In this document: positions 8,580-16,746 of the stretch, piece by piece | How the letters are laid out: every line of letters starts with the position of its first letter | Numbering within the stretch: position 1 is the stretch's first letter | From: JBOGIG01 sp050742455 | Lineage (GTDB): Bacteria; Actinomycetota; Acidimicrobiia; Acidimicrobiales; JBOGIG01 | NCBI GenBank assembly: GCA_050742455.1 | Contig: JBOGIG010000066.1 | Location: forward strand, 1-60,966 | Direction of reading: 5' to 3' | DNA length: 60,966 nt | Translations under genes and position numbers: made by a program | The notes under the pieces: generated by a model | What the model was told of the DNA's origin: nothing | Seen by the model: only the letters and a program-made list of their open reading frames with translations | Databases searched by the model: none

Positions 8580-9614
8580 ATGCGGGAATGTTCCAACCCG
8601 CCTCATGGTCCAAGACACCATGAGGCCTCCCCGTCCAGCCGGCACGACCGGGACGGGGAGGCCGGCCAGATCGGACCCGGGAATCGGGGCGGCGGAGAGA
8701 GCCTGACCACGGTGTTGGTGGCCCTGGGCACCAATCTGGTCATCGCCGGGGCAAAGATCTTCGGCGGCCTGATCGGCTCCTCGTCCGCCCTGTTGTCCGA
8801 GGGAGCCCACTCCATAGCCGACTCCCTCAATGAGGTCTTGTTGTTCGTGGCCCTCAGGCGAAGTGGCCGGCCCCCGGACCGCAACCATCCGTTCGGTTAC
8901 GGCAAGGAGCGCTTCTTCTACTCGCTCATGGCAGGGGTGGGCATCTTCGTCGCCGGTGGCGGGTACTCGATATTCGAAGGAATCCTGGCCCTGACCCACC
9001 CCCACCAAAGCCACGTCTCCTACACCCTCAAGTACGTGATCCTGGGGGCTTCCTTCGTGCTCGAGGCGATGTCGTGGCTGCGCGCCGTGCACCAGCTTCG
9101 CGACGAGGCCCGGGCCAAGGGCCGCTCGGTGCTGGGCCATCTGGCCACCACGTCGGACCCAACGGTCAAGACGGTGGCCACCGAGGACAGCGCAGCCCTG
9201 ATCGGTTTGGCGCTGGCCTTTGGGGGTATCGCGCTACACCAGGCCACCGGTCGGCCCGTCTTTGACGCCGTGGCCTCCTTGGCCATCGGTGCGCTGCTGA
9301 TAGCGGTGGCCGCCTTCCTGGTCAGGGACAACAAGGAGTTCCTAATCGGCCAAGCGGCCGAGCCCGAGGTTCGCGACGGCATCATGACCCTGCTCGGGTC
9401 GTGTCCCGAGGTCACCTCGGTGGTCGAGATCATGACCGAGGTGCTCGGTCCCACCGAATTGCTGGTTCTCGCTCGCCTGGACTTCGAGGACTCGCTGACC
9501 GGAGCCCAGATCGAGGACGCCTCCACCCGTATGGCCCAGGAACTACGCCGGGCCTTCCCTGAGGTCACCCAGGTCTTCCTCGATGCCACCAGGGCGCCGT
9601 CGGACTTGGACTGA
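8580..9614 (+). CDS. Cation diffusion facilitator (CDF) family transporter, SLC30A9-like
   Basis: This 344-residue protein is one of only two clear plus-strand genes. After a polar N-terminus it has about six membrane helices. The helix II metal site is H77-SIA-D81 (SEGAHSIADS), followed by the conserved HPFGYGKER loop (103-111). Helix V carries E202-D203 (TEDSAALIG) in place of the HxxxD of classic zinc CDFs, as in the SLC30A9-like branch. The cytosolic C-terminal domain fits the CDF ferredoxin-like fold. It probably exports a divalent metal; the metal cannot be read from sequence. The start could lie downstream of ATG 8580. Confidence 0.9.
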   Translation: MRECSNPPHGPRHHEASPSSRHDRDGEAGQIGPGNRGGGESLTTVLVALGTNLVIAGAKIFGGLIGSSSALLSEGAHSIADSLNEVLLFVALRRSGRPPDRNHPFGYGKERFFYSLMAGVGIFVAGGGYSIFEGILALTHPHQSHVSYTLKYVILGASFVLEAMSWLRAVHQLRDEARAKGRSVLGHLATTSDPTVKTVATEDSAALIGLALAFGGIALHQATGRPVFDAVASLAIGALLIAVAAFLVRDNKEFLIGQAAEPEVRDGIMTLLGSCPEVTSVVEIMTEVLGPTELLVLARLDFEDSLTGAQIEDASTRMAQELRRAFPEVTQVFLDATRAPSDLD

Positions 9615-9631
9615 CCGGCCTACCGGCAGCC

Positions 9632-10297
9632 TCAGGAGGCCATAATGATCACCAGCAGGGACGTCAGCATCTTGGCCGTGGCCCCCCAGATCATGTCCTC
9701 GGGCAACTCGTAGAACTGGATTGCCCGCTCCACGTCGTCGGCCATAACCCAGATCTCCTCACTGAAAACTCCCGGAGCCATGAGATCGACCAACGCCACG
9801 TCAAAGGCCAGAGCCACTTCGTTGGGGTTGGGCACCAAGTGGGGCCGTCCATCGAGCAGCCCGACGAAAGGCGTGATTCCCGACGCCGCCGACAACGTGG
9901 CCAGGCCTGGCAGTTCGGCTATGACCCTCACAGAGTCGGGGTCGATCCCCACTTCTTCGTGCGCTTCGCGCAGGGCTGCCTCTTGGGCCGACTCGCCGAT
10001 CTCGACGCCACCACCGGGAAAGGAAACCTCTCCTGCGTGAGCGTGGAGGTGGGCCGACCGCCGGGTGAGGATTACCCGGGCCTGACCCTCCTCCTCGAAC
10101 AGGGCAACGAGGACACCGGCGGGGCGCCGTCCCCGGGCTGCATTCTCTCGACCGTCACCACCGGGCCACACCGGTTCGCGACCGTCACCACCAGGCCACG
10201 CCGGTTCGCGGCCGGCCGCCACAGCCGCGCCCCCAGGACCGCCCCCTCCTATGACCTCATGGGCCGCCAGGGCTACCTCGACCTGTCGCAACCCCAC
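9632..10297 (-). CDS. Nudix hydrolase, CoA pyrophosphatase (NudL-like)
   Basis: This protein carries a perfect Nudix box (G-x5-E-x7-REAHEEVGI, about residues 96-118) preceded by the CoA-pyrophosphatase signature LTRRSAHLHAHAGEVSFPGG, so it likely splits CoA or acyl-CoA to phosphopantetheine and 3',5'-ADP. The open frame extends to 10573, but the upstream part is low complexity and overlaps the next gene. GTG at 10297 gives 221 residues, the usual family length; GTG at 10396 is an alternative. Residues 29-48 are a duplicated 10-residue unit (GREPxWPGGD). It converges with the CDF gene, 17 bases apart. Confidence 0.88.
   Translation of the reverse strand: MGLRQVEVALAAHEVIGGGGPGGAAVAAGREPAWPGGDGREPVWPGGDGRENAARGRRPAGVLVALFEEEGQARVILTRRSAHLHAHAGEVSFPGGGVEIGESAQEAALREAHEEVGIDPDSVRVIAELPGLATLSAASGITPFVGLLDGRPHLVPNPNEVALAFDVALVDLMAPGVFSEEIWVMADDVERAIQFYELPEDMIWGATAKMLTSLLVIIMAS
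10149..10208 (-). repeat. 30-bp tandem repeat, two copies, inside the Nudix gene
   Basis: Copies at 10149-10178 and 10179-10208 differ at two bases. They encode GREPAWPGGD and GREPVWPGGD on the minus strand, in frame, upstream of the catalytic core. Confidence 0.9.
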
Positions 10298-10455
10298 TGG
10301 TGTTGTGAAGGGTGATTCACCCCGCGACCAGGGCGGGGGGCCACCGGGCCGAGCCGTGCCGGGCCGGGGACTGCGCTGTCTGGGTCCTCGCCCCACGGAC
10401 TCTTCGGATTCCCTGCCCGGGGCCGGGCCGGGTGGGGCAATCCCATCCCGGTGAC

Positions 10456-10614
10456 TCAAGCCGTCTCCGCCGGCAGGGCTACCAGGGACTCCAATAGTTC
10501 GCGAAGGCCGTCGGTCTTGAGCTTGGACATGACCCGCCCCGGAGGGGTCTCGCCCTTCTCCCACTCCATCCACGACGCCAGCAACTTGGCCGGATCAGGT
10601 AGCACTAGGTCCAT
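10456..10614 (-). CDS. Uncharacterised 52-residue protein
   Basis: ATG at 10614 opens a 52-codon frame starting MDLVLPDPAKLLASWMEWEK and continuing with a basic stretch (RVMSKLKTDG) and a C-terminal amphipathic helix. It reads like a real small protein: acidic and hydrophobic residues alternate as in a helical miniprotein, without the Arg/Pro-rich composition of antisense frames here. There is no signal peptide or metal motif. It lies between groEL and the Nudix gene on the same strand. Function unknown. Confidence 0.6.
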   Translation of the reverse strand: MDLVLPDPAKLLASWMEWEKGETPPGRVMSKLKTDGLRELLESLVALPAETA

Positions 10615-10652
10615 GGCTACAAAGTAGATGAACAGCCCTGGTCCCCAAGCGC

Positions 10653-10688
10653 GACGGTGGCCGATCCCCAAAGAGACCGGCCACCGTC
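10653..10688 (-). terminator. Candidate hairpin terminator after groEL
   Basis: GACGGTGGCCG (10653-10663) and CGGCCACCGTC (10678-10688) form a perfect 11-bp stem with a 14-nt loop, 50 bases past the groEL stop. No U-tract follows on the minus strand, so termination is inferred from position and stem strength. Confidence 0.5.
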
Positions 10689-10737
10689 ACAAATCCACGC
10701 GGGAGTACCGATTGCCCGCAGAGCTAGCGGGGGATCG

Positions 10738-12396
10738 CTACATCATCCCCATTCCGCCCATGCCACCCATGCCTCCGCCCATTCCACCCATGGCTGCAGC
10801 CGCAGCGGCGGGGTCGGACTTCTCGGGCTTGTCAGTCACCAATGCCTCGGTGGTGAGCAACAGGGCAGCGATGGAGGCAGCGTTCTGGAGCGCCGAACGG
10901 GTGACCTTGGCCGGGTCGATGACACCGGCCTTGAGCAGGTCCTCGAAAACTCCGGTGGCAGCATTGAGACCCACATTGGCTTTCTCGGCCTCGACCCGCT
11001 GGACCATGACGGCGCCCTCCAGGCCGGCGTTGGTGGCGATCCAACGCAGCGGCTCTGCCAGCGACTTGCTCACGATCTGAGCCCCGGTGGCCTCGTCCCC
11101 TTCCAGTGTGGCAGCCAGCTTCAGTACGGCTTTGCGGCTGCGAACCAGGGCGGTACCGCCCCCGGGCACGATGCCCTCTTCGATGGCGGCACGGGTAGCG
11201 GACAAGGCGTCCTCGATCCGGTGCTTCTTTTCCTTGAGCTCCACCTCTGTGGCGGCGCCGACCCGAACCACGGCCACGCCACCCGCCAGCTTGGCCAGGC
11301 GCTCTTGGAGCTTCTCGCGATCCCAGTCCGAGTCGGTATCGTCGATCTCACGCTTGATCTGGGCGATGCGACCCTTGACTTCATCGGCCGATCCGCCACC
11401 TTCGATGATGGTGGTGTCGTCCTTGGTCACGATGATGCGCCGGGCGGTGCCCAGCAGGTCCAAGGTGGCACTGTCGAGCTTGAGTCCGATCTCCTCGGAG
11501 ATGACCTGGCCGCCGGTGAGGATGGCGAGGTCGCCCAGCATGGCCTTGCGTCGTTCGCCGAAACCGGGGGCCTTGACCGCCACCGAGGAGAAGGTTCCCC
11601 GGATCTTGTTGACCACCAGGGTGGCCAGAGCTTCGCCTTCCACGTCCTCGGCGATGATCAGCAGGTTCTTGCCGGCCTGCATGACCTTTTCCAGGACCGG
11701 CACCAGATCGTGCACGGCAGAGATCTTGCTGTTGGCAATGAGCACCAGGGGGTCCTCCAGGACCACTTCTTGGCGCTCCTGGTCGGTGACAAAATACGGC
11801 GACAGGTACCCCTTGTCGAACTGCATCCCCTCGGTGAATTCGAGCTCCAGACCAAAGGTGTTGGACTCCTCGACGGTGACCGTCCCATCCTTGCCAACCC
11901 GGTCGATGGCGTCGGCCAGGACTTCGCCAATGGATGGATCGCCGGCCGAGATGGACGCCACCTGGGCGATCTCGGACTTGTCGTCAATGACCTTGGACTG
12001 GCTCTTGATCGAGGCCACGGCCGCGGCCACGGCCTTGTCGATGCCCTTCTTGAGCACCATGGGGTTGGCTCCGGCAGCCACGTTGCGCAGTCCTTCGCGC
12101 ACCAGGGCCTGGGCCAGCACGGTGGCGGTGGTTGTTCCGTCGCCGGCCACGTCATTGGTCTTGGTTGCTACTTCCTTGACCAGCTGGGCGCCCATGTTCT
12201 CGAAGTTGTCGTCCAACTCGACATCACGGGCGATGGTGACGCCGTCATTGGTGATGGTCGGGGCCCCGAACTTCTTTTCCAGGACCACGTTGCGGCCCTT
12301 GGGGCCGAGCGTGACCTTGACGGCGTCGGCCAGCTTGTTGACGCCTGCTTCGAGGGCCCGACGAGCGTTCTCGTCGAACTTGAGAATCTTGGGCAT
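10738..12396 (-). CDS. groL: Chaperonin GroEL (Hsp60)
   Basis: This 552-residue protein is the 60-kDa subunit of the double-ring chaperonin. The ATP-binding stretch VAGDGTTTAT with its catalytic Asp is intact and the protein ends in the Gly-Gly-Met tail typical of GroEL. Its ATG overlaps the groES stop in a TAATG arrangement, so the two are one operon. It should be controlled by HrcA through the CIRCE element upstream of groES. Confidence 0.99.
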   Translation of the reverse strand: MPKILKFDENARRALEAGVNKLADAVKVTLGPKGRNVVLEKKFGAPTITNDGVTIARDVELDDNFENMGAQLVKEVATKTNDVAGDGTTTATVLAQALVREGLRNVAAGANPMVLKKGIDKAVAAAVASIKSQSKVIDDKSEIAQVASISAGDPSIGEVLADAIDRVGKDGTVTVEESNTFGLELEFTEGMQFDKGYLSPYFVTDQERQEVVLEDPLVLIANSKISAVHDLVPVLEKVMQAGKNLLIIAEDVEGEALATLVVNKIRGTFSSVAVKAPGFGERRKAMLGDLAILTGGQVISEEIGLKLDSATLDLLGTARRIIVTKDDTTIIEGGGSADEVKGRIAQIKREIDDTDSDWDREKLQERLAKLAGGVAVVRVGAATEVELKEKKHRIEDALSATRAAIEEGIVPGGGTALVRSRKAVLKLAATLEGDEATGAQIVSKSLAEPLRWIATNAGLEGAVMVQRVEAEKANVGLNAATGVFEDLLKAGVIDPAKVTRSALQNAASIAALLLTTEALVTDKPEKSDPAAAAAAMGGMGGGMGGMGGMGMM

Positions 12397-12689
12397 TACT
12401 TGCCTACCTTGGCCAGCACGTCGCGGCCGGTGAGGATCAGCAGGTCCTCACCGTCGATGGTGATCTCTGTGCCGCCGTACTTGGAGTAGACGACCTTGTC
12501 GCCGACCTTGACGTCCATGGGGATTAGCTCCCCGCTGTTCTCGGTCCGGCGGCCGGGGCCGACGGCGAGCACTTCACCCTGTTGGGGCTTCTCTTTGGCG
12601 GTGTCGGGGATGACCAGACCTGAAGCGGTGGTCTCCTCCGACTCCGAGGGGCGTACGACGATGCGATCGTCAAGGGGCTTAAGGTTCAT
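12396..12689 (-). CDS. groS: Co-chaperonin GroES
   Basis: This 97-residue heptamer subunit caps GroEL. It has the standard family start MNLKPLDDRIVV, the mobile loop region (residues 15-32) and the C-terminal ILTGRDVLAKVGK. The ATG at 12689 follows a Shine-Dalgarno-like GGAGGCAGCTCAC. The leader holds a perfect CIRCE operator. Confidence 0.99.
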   Translation of the reverse strand: MNLKPLDDRIVVRPSESEETTASGLVIPDTAKEKPQQGEVLAVGPGRRTENSGELIPMDVKVGDKVVYSKYGGTEITIDGEDLLILTGRDVLAKVGK

Positions 12690-12713
12690 GTGAGCTGCCT
12701 CCTATGGCACTCG

Positions 12714-12740
12714 TTAGCACTCGGACCTGGTGAGTGCTAA
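12714..12740 (-). promoter_or_regulatory. CIRCE operator (HrcA binding site)
   Basis: TTAGCACTC (12714-12722), a 9-base spacer and GAGTGCTAA (12732-12740) match the CIRCE consensus exactly. It lies 24 bases upstream of the groES start and abuts the predicted -10 box, so bound HrcA would block transcription start. hrcA itself is outside this window. Confidence 0.98.
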
Positions 12741-12768
12741 CGATAGCGACCCGTTGTCCGGCTGGCAA
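12740..12768 (-). promoter_or_regulatory. Predicted sigma-70-type promoter of groES-groEL
   Basis: On the minus strand the -35 box TTGCCA (12763-12768) and -10 box TATCGT (12740-12745) are 17 bases apart. The CIRCE element begins at the -10 box. The -35 box lies within a separate palindrome. Confidence 0.75.
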
Positions 12769-12792
12769 CTGCGCCCCAACTCCAGTTGCCAG
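12762..12792. promoter_or_regulatory. Perfect 9-bp inverted repeat over the groES -35 box
   Basis: CTGGCAACT (12762-12770) and AGTTGCCAG (12784-12792) are perfect inverted repeats separated by 13 bases. The left arm includes the -35 box. It matches neither CIRCE nor the HAIR operator of HspR. It may bind an unknown regulator, or form the terminator hairpin of the tsaD transcript, although no U-tract follows. Confidence 0.6.
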
Positions 12793-12848
12793 GGCTCACC
12801 GGCTGACGGCTCGGAATCAGCTTGTCTGAGCAAGCCGATCGGGTGTCT

Positions 12849-13877
12849 TTAGCTCAGAACGGGCAGGGCCAGGTTGGGATCGGCCCCGGCATCCAAGGCG
12901 GTCGGGCCGTCGCTGTTGAGCCGCCACCATCCAGCAGCCGCCACCATGGCCGCATTGTCGGTGCACATGGCCCGACTGGGCACGAATGCCCTGATGCCGT
13001 CGGTTTGGCAGGCCGCCGCCACAGCCGCCCGGAGGGCGGAATTTGCCGCCACCCCGCCGGCCAGGACCAGCCCCTTGGCCCCGGTTGCCACAACGGCCCT
13101 TCGCGCCTTGGTCACCAGCACGTCGACCACCGCGGCCTGAAACGACGCCACCAGGTCGGCCACTCCCGCTTCTGGGTGCTTGCGGGCGAAGTTGACCACT
13201 GACGTCTTGAGTCCGGAAAAAGAGAAGTCGAGACCGTCATTTAGCATGGAGCGGGGGAAGGTTACGGCCTCCGGGTCGCCCGAAGGGGCCAGGGCATCGA
13301 TGGCAGGCCCCCCGGGATATTCCAACCCCAAGAACCGGGCCACCTTGTCGTAGGCCTCGCCCGCGGCATCGTCGAGGGTCTGGCCCAGCAGGCGGTATTT
13401 CCCGAATCCCTCCATGCCCACCAGCATGGTGTGTCCACCCGATACGAGCAGCACCACCAGGGGGAAGTCCAGGTCGGGCTGTTCGAGAAATGCGGCGTAG
13501 AGGTGGGCCTCGAGATGGTTGACCCCGATGAACGGCACCCCCCACACCAGGGCCAATGCCTTGGCTGCACTGACCCCGACCAGCAGCGATCCGATCAGCC
13601 CGGGCCCTACCGTGGCCGCCACCCCGGCCAGGGGATGGACTCCGGGACCGGGGACAAGGTGCTCGGGCAGGCCGGCCTCGGCCAGGGCTTGGGAGATTAC
13701 CGGGGTTAGGGAGATGACGTGCTCGCGACCGGCGATCTCGGGTACCACCCCTCCATAACGGGCGTGAATGTCGATCTGGCTGCTGACCACCGACGACAGC
13801 ACCCCCATACCGCCGGCCACGACCGCCGCCGCTGTTTCGTCACAAGACGTTTCGATCCCGAGGATGAGCTCGCTCAC
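12849..13877 (-). CDS. tsaD: tRNA N6-adenosine threonylcarbamoyltransferase TsaD
   Basis: This 342-residue enzyme transfers threonylcarbamoyl to A37 of ANN-decoding tRNAs, working with TsaB and TsaE. The GTG start at 13877 overlaps the rimI stop (GTGA). The ASKHA fold begins LILGIETSCDETAAAVV, and the metal-binding histidines are H121 and H125 in NHLEAHLYA; SGGHTMLVG follows. It is the last gene of a tsaE-tsaB-rimI-tsaD cluster. Confidence 0.98.
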   Translation of the reverse strand: MSELILGIETSCDETAAAVVAGGMGVLSSVVSSQIDIHARYGGVVPEIAGREHVISLTPVISQALAEAGLPEHLVPGPGVHPLAGVAATVGPGLIGSLLVGVSAAKALALVWGVPFIGVNHLEAHLYAAFLEQPDLDFPLVVLLVSGGHTMLVGMEGFGKYRLLGQTLDDAAGEAYDKVARFLGLEYPGGPAIDALAPSGDPEAVTFPRSMLNDGLDFSFSGLKTSVVNFARKHPEAGVADLVASFQAAVVDVLVTKARRAVVATGAKGLVLAGGVAANSALRAAVAAACQTDGIRAFVPSRAMCTDNAAMVAAAGWWRLNSDGPTALDAGADPNLALPVLS

Positions 13878-14458
13878 GGTTGGTCGCCAGCCCCGGGGAG
13901 ATCCCGGGCCAGACGGGCCAGTTGGTTCCCGTAGTCGGTCGTATCGATATCGTTGGCCCACATGATCAGGGCATCCTCGTTGGTCTCGGCGTAGTAGTTC
14001 TTGCGGATGCCGGCGGGCACGAAACCAAATCTTTGGTAAAGCGATTGCGCCGTCCGGTTGGCCACCCGAACCTCAAGGGTAACGTTTCGGATGCCCCGCC
14101 CCCGTGCCGCCGTGGCCATCTCCCACATGAGGCGGAATCCCACGTGTCGACGTTGCCAGGCCGGATCCACGGCAATCGTGGTGACGTGGGCGTCATCGCC
14201 GACCACCATGAGGCCGGAATACCCGACGATCTCGCCTGCCATCCGGGCGACGCTATAGAGGCGAGAGCCGCGCAAGCTCAGCTCGCCTATGAACAAGCCC
14301 AACGACCACGGTCTTGGGTACACCTTTTCCTCGATGGCCAGAACGGAACGCAGGTGACGACGGCGCATGGGCACCACCTCCACCCTCACCGGTAGGCGAG
14401 GAGGGAAGTTTTCGTCCCCGGCCTCCCCCGGGATGGCGTCACCGGTTCGCAATACCAC
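13874..14458 (-). CDS. rimI: Ribosomal-protein-alanine acetyltransferase family protein RimI
   Basis: This GNAT acetyltransferase probably acetylates the N-terminus of ribosomal protein S18 or other proteins. The GNAT core starts near VRVEVVPMRRRHLRSVLAIE and includes the acetyl-CoA-binding region IAVDPAWQRRHVGFRL, which departs slightly from the usual RxxGxG/A, and the C-terminal LYQRFGFVPAGIRKNYY. I select GTG at 14458 (194 residues, overlapping tsaB by 20 bases) because GAGGAG precedes it by six bases; ATG 14515 and GTG 14389 are alternatives. The tsaB-rimI-tsaD order is common. Confidence 0.93.
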   Translation of the reverse strand: MVLRTGDAIPGEAGDENFPPRLPVRVEVVPMRRRHLRSVLAIEEKVYPRPWSLGLFIGELSLRGSRLYSVARMAGEIVGYSGLMVVGDDAHVTTIAVDPAWQRRHVGFRLMWEMATAARGRGIRNVTLEVRVANRTAQSLYQRFGFVPAGIRKNYYAETNEDALIMWANDIDTTDYGNQLARLARDLPGAGDQP

Positions 14459-15176
14459 GGGGCGCTCCTCGGCCACCGGGCGCGGCGTCCCTGGTCTGCC
14501 AGTTGATCTCGGCATCAGGCTTGCGCAGGTAGGTCGGTTCTATCTGAAGCGGGGTAACGAACTCTTCACGCAGGGCCCGAGGATGAGCCAACTCCACCAG
14601 GCATACCGCCGAAGGATGGCCGGCAAAGACAGAGCCGATCTCGATGCGGGAATCAATGGCCAGGATCGAGGCGTAGCGCAATGCGCCGTCACCCACGGCC
14701 AGCACCTCGCCGTGTCCAGCCCGCAGGTCGTTGGCCAGCTCCTCAGGGCGGCACACATTGGGTCCGGCCAGTCGCTGTATGCCGCCTTGGGTATGGCGGT
14801 AGCGGGAGAAGAACACCTCGCCCCGTCGGGCGTCGATGACCGGAACTATCTCCCGGTGGGAGTGGCGCACCGAAAAGGCCAAGAGGTCCAAGCTGGACAA
14901 TCCGATCATCGGGGCGTGAAGGGCCTGGGCCACGGCCTTGGCCGTCGCTACCCCCACCCTCAATCCGGTGAATAGACCAGGACCGGTATCCACAGCCACC
15001 ACCTTGATCTCCGACAGAGCGATCCCGGCCTGGGCGCAAGTGAACTGCAGGGCGGGCACCAGGGCCTCGGCGTGGCGCATCCCCGTCGCCGACGAGAACG
15101 AGGCTCGACACCCGTCGTGGTCGCCTATGGCCACTCCAACCTGGGCCGTGGCCGTGTCGATTCCGAGGATCAACAC
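14439..15176 (-). CDS. tsaB: tRNA t6A biosynthesis protein TsaB
   Basis: This 245-residue ASKHA-fold protein is the partner of TsaD in the t6A complex. It begins LILGIDTATAQVGVAI and has the characteristic VAVDTGPGLFTGLRVGVATAK. The GTG start at 15176 has GAGGAGG just upstream and overlaps the tsaE stop by 7 bases. The C-terminal 30 residues, with a Gly/Arg-rich end, are less conserved. Confidence 0.96.
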   Translation of the reverse strand: MLILGIDTATAQVGVAIGDHDGCRASFSSATGMRHAEALVPALQFTCAQAGIALSEIKVVAVDTGPGLFTGLRVGVATAKAVAQALHAPMIGLSSLDLLAFSVRHSHREIVPVIDARRGEVFFSRYRHTQGGIQRLAGPNVCRPEELANDLRAGHGEVLAVGDGALRYASILAIDSRIEIGSVFAGHPSAVCLVELAHPRALREEFVTPLQIEPTYLRKPDAEINWQTRDAAPGGRGAPRGIANR

Positions 15177-15676
15177 CGGTCCTCCTCGGGGGGGCAGCGC
15201 CAGCGATCGAGGTCCAGGGCCAGAGCCTCCATCCGGGTCGACCAGCTCCGGCCACTGGCCCTGAGGGCGATGTTGCGCTCGTCAGAACCACACCCTGGTC
15301 GAAGGCTGACCTCCAGGAAATCGGGGGCGAAGACCGACGCAGCCATGTCCCCCCATTCGACAAGAGCCACTCCACCGGCGTCGAGCAACTCGCCCAGAGC
15401 GAGGTCCTCCACTTCGGCTATTGAAGCCAGACGGTAGATGTCGACGTGCAACAGCACCATTTCGCCCCGGTAGATGCGCACCAGGGTGAAAGTCGGGCTG
15501 GTGATTGGATCCAAGATCCCCATTCCCCGTCCAAAGCCCTGAGCAAATGCCGTCTTTCCGGCGCCCAACTCTCCGACCAGGAGAATCACATCTCCTGGTC
15601 TGCTGGACGCGGCCAACACCCCAGCCAGTTCCTTGGTGTCCTCAACCGACTTGGTGGCCAGATTGAACAGGGCCAT
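15170..15676 (-). CDS. tsaE: tRNA t6A biosynthesis ATPase TsaE
   Basis: This small P-loop ATPase energises t6A synthesis. Walker A is GELGAGKT (residues 35-42), followed by ITSPTFTLVRIY and the VDIYRL and VEWGD motifs typical of TsaE. ATG 15676 gives 168 residues; TTG 15700, preceded by a GAGGGG-like ribosome site, is an alternative. The open frame extends to 15916 but that part is antisense-like and overlaps the peptidase gene. Confidence 0.95.
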   Translation of the reverse strand: MALFNLATKSVEDTKELAGVLAASSRPGDVILLVGELGAGKTAFAQGFGRGMGILDPITSPTFTLVRIYRGEMVLLHVDIYRLASIAEVEDLALGELLDAGGVALVEWGDMAASVFAPDFLEVSLRPGCGSDERNIALRASGRSWSTRMEALALDLDRWRCPPEEDRC

Positions 15677-15732
15677 CACCTCCGGCTTCTCGAACGACAA
15701 TGTTACCGCCCCTCGGTCCGGGCTCGGCCAGG

Positions 15733-16680
15733 TCAAGCCAGGACCGAACGGATGGCGGCCTCGACGGACCTTGCCCCCAGCAATCGGACCTGTTCGAGTG
15801 GGGCCTGCACTGCGCCCGTTGCCACTGCCACCAGGGCGTCGCCGTCCAGACTGGTGTGGACAGGCTCGAGGGCCCGCGCCATGCCGTCGTGGCCTGACTG
15901 GGCCACCAGCAGGCAATCACCCTTCGTCAAGATCGCGTTGGTGGCGATGACGCCGATTGTGGTGTTCATGCCGCCAATATCCAGGTAGTTAGGGTTGTCA
16001 TTGCCGCCAAGCCCCGACGGGGCCCCCGACGGGGCGCCCGACGGATTCGGATCGCCCAGTGCCAGAGAGCCCGCCTCGGGCCACACCTCAGGGATAGGGT
16101 CCAATCGGGCTCTCTCGATAAGATCGCCAACGGCATTGACCACCACCAGAGCCGAGACCACCAGGGATCCGGCCCATTGGGACGCCGAACCGATCCCTCC
16201 AGGGCGTACGCCACCCGAGCCCAACCACTTGTTCACGGTGGCACCACAGCCGCCGCCCACCGCACCAAGGGATACCCCCATCGAACCAGGGTCAGCGGCA
16301 CCGACCCCGGCTGCCGTCGCCGCGGCGTAACCCTGGTCTGCACCGGGGCGAATCGAAGAGTCGCCCGTGGCCAGGTCATAGATACAGGCCCCGACCACGA
16401 TGGGAACCGGCCCGGCCCCGGTCGGCACGCCCATGGACTGCTCCGCGCAGTAGCGGAGCACGCCGTCGCAAGCGGCCAGACCAAAGGCCGAGCCCCCGCT
16501 CAGCACGACCGCGTCCACATGGCTGATGGTGCGCTCAGGCGACAGCAGTGCCCATTCCCGGGTGGCGGGGGCTCCGCCCCGTATCTCTCCTGAGGCGACC
16601 GACCCGGCCGGCAACAGGACGACCGTGCACCCGGTACGGGCCGCCTGGTCGGTCCAGTGCCCAACCCGCACCCACTCCAC
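15733..16680 (-). CDS. P1 family (S58) peptidase, DmpA-like N-terminal nucleophile hydrolase
   Basis: This 315-residue protein matches the self-cleaving DmpA/L-aminopeptidase family. Family hallmarks are VRVGHWTD at the N-terminus, the glycine-rich SGGSAFGLAA, and GGMNTTIGVIATNAI, where cleavage before Thr240 or Thr241 would expose the nucleophile (inference from family alignment). Residues 213-223 are a short PSGA repeat just before this site, encoded by a 12-bp tandem repeat. The substrate is unknown. The GTG start at 16680 fits the conserved beginning; no better in-frame start lies upstream. Confidence 0.9.
   Translation of the reverse strand: MEWVRVGHWTDQAARTGCTVVLLPAGSVASGEIRGGAPATREWALLSPERTISHVDAVVLSGGSAFGLAACDGVLRYCAEQSMGVPTGAGPVPIVVGACIYDLATGDSSIRPGADQGYAAATAAGVGAADPGSMGVSLGAVGGGCGATVNKWLGSGGVRPGGIGSASQWAGSLVVSALVVVNAVGDLIERARLDPIPEVWPEAGSLALGDPNPSGAPSGAPSGLGGNDNPNYLDIGGMNTTIGVIATNAILTKGDCLLVAQSGHDGMARALEPVHTSLDGDALVAVATGAVQAPLEQVRLLGARSVEAAIRSVLA
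16013..16044 (-). repeat. 12-bp tandem repeat in the P1 peptidase gene
   Basis: CCCGACGGGGCC, CCCGACGGGGCG and a partial CCCGACGG lie head to tail at 16013-16024, 16025-16036 and 16037-16044. They encode a repeated PSGA on the minus strand in frame. Confidence 0.85.
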
Positions 16681-16746
16681 GTCGGTTATCAGGACGGCGC
16701 CCCGACGATAAGAGGCGCATCCAACGCTCCGCCCATCACGGTCCCA

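Noticed and set aside
12762..12792. HAIR operator of HspR at groES
   Set aside because: The palindrome does not match the CTTGAGT-N7-ACTCAAG consensus.
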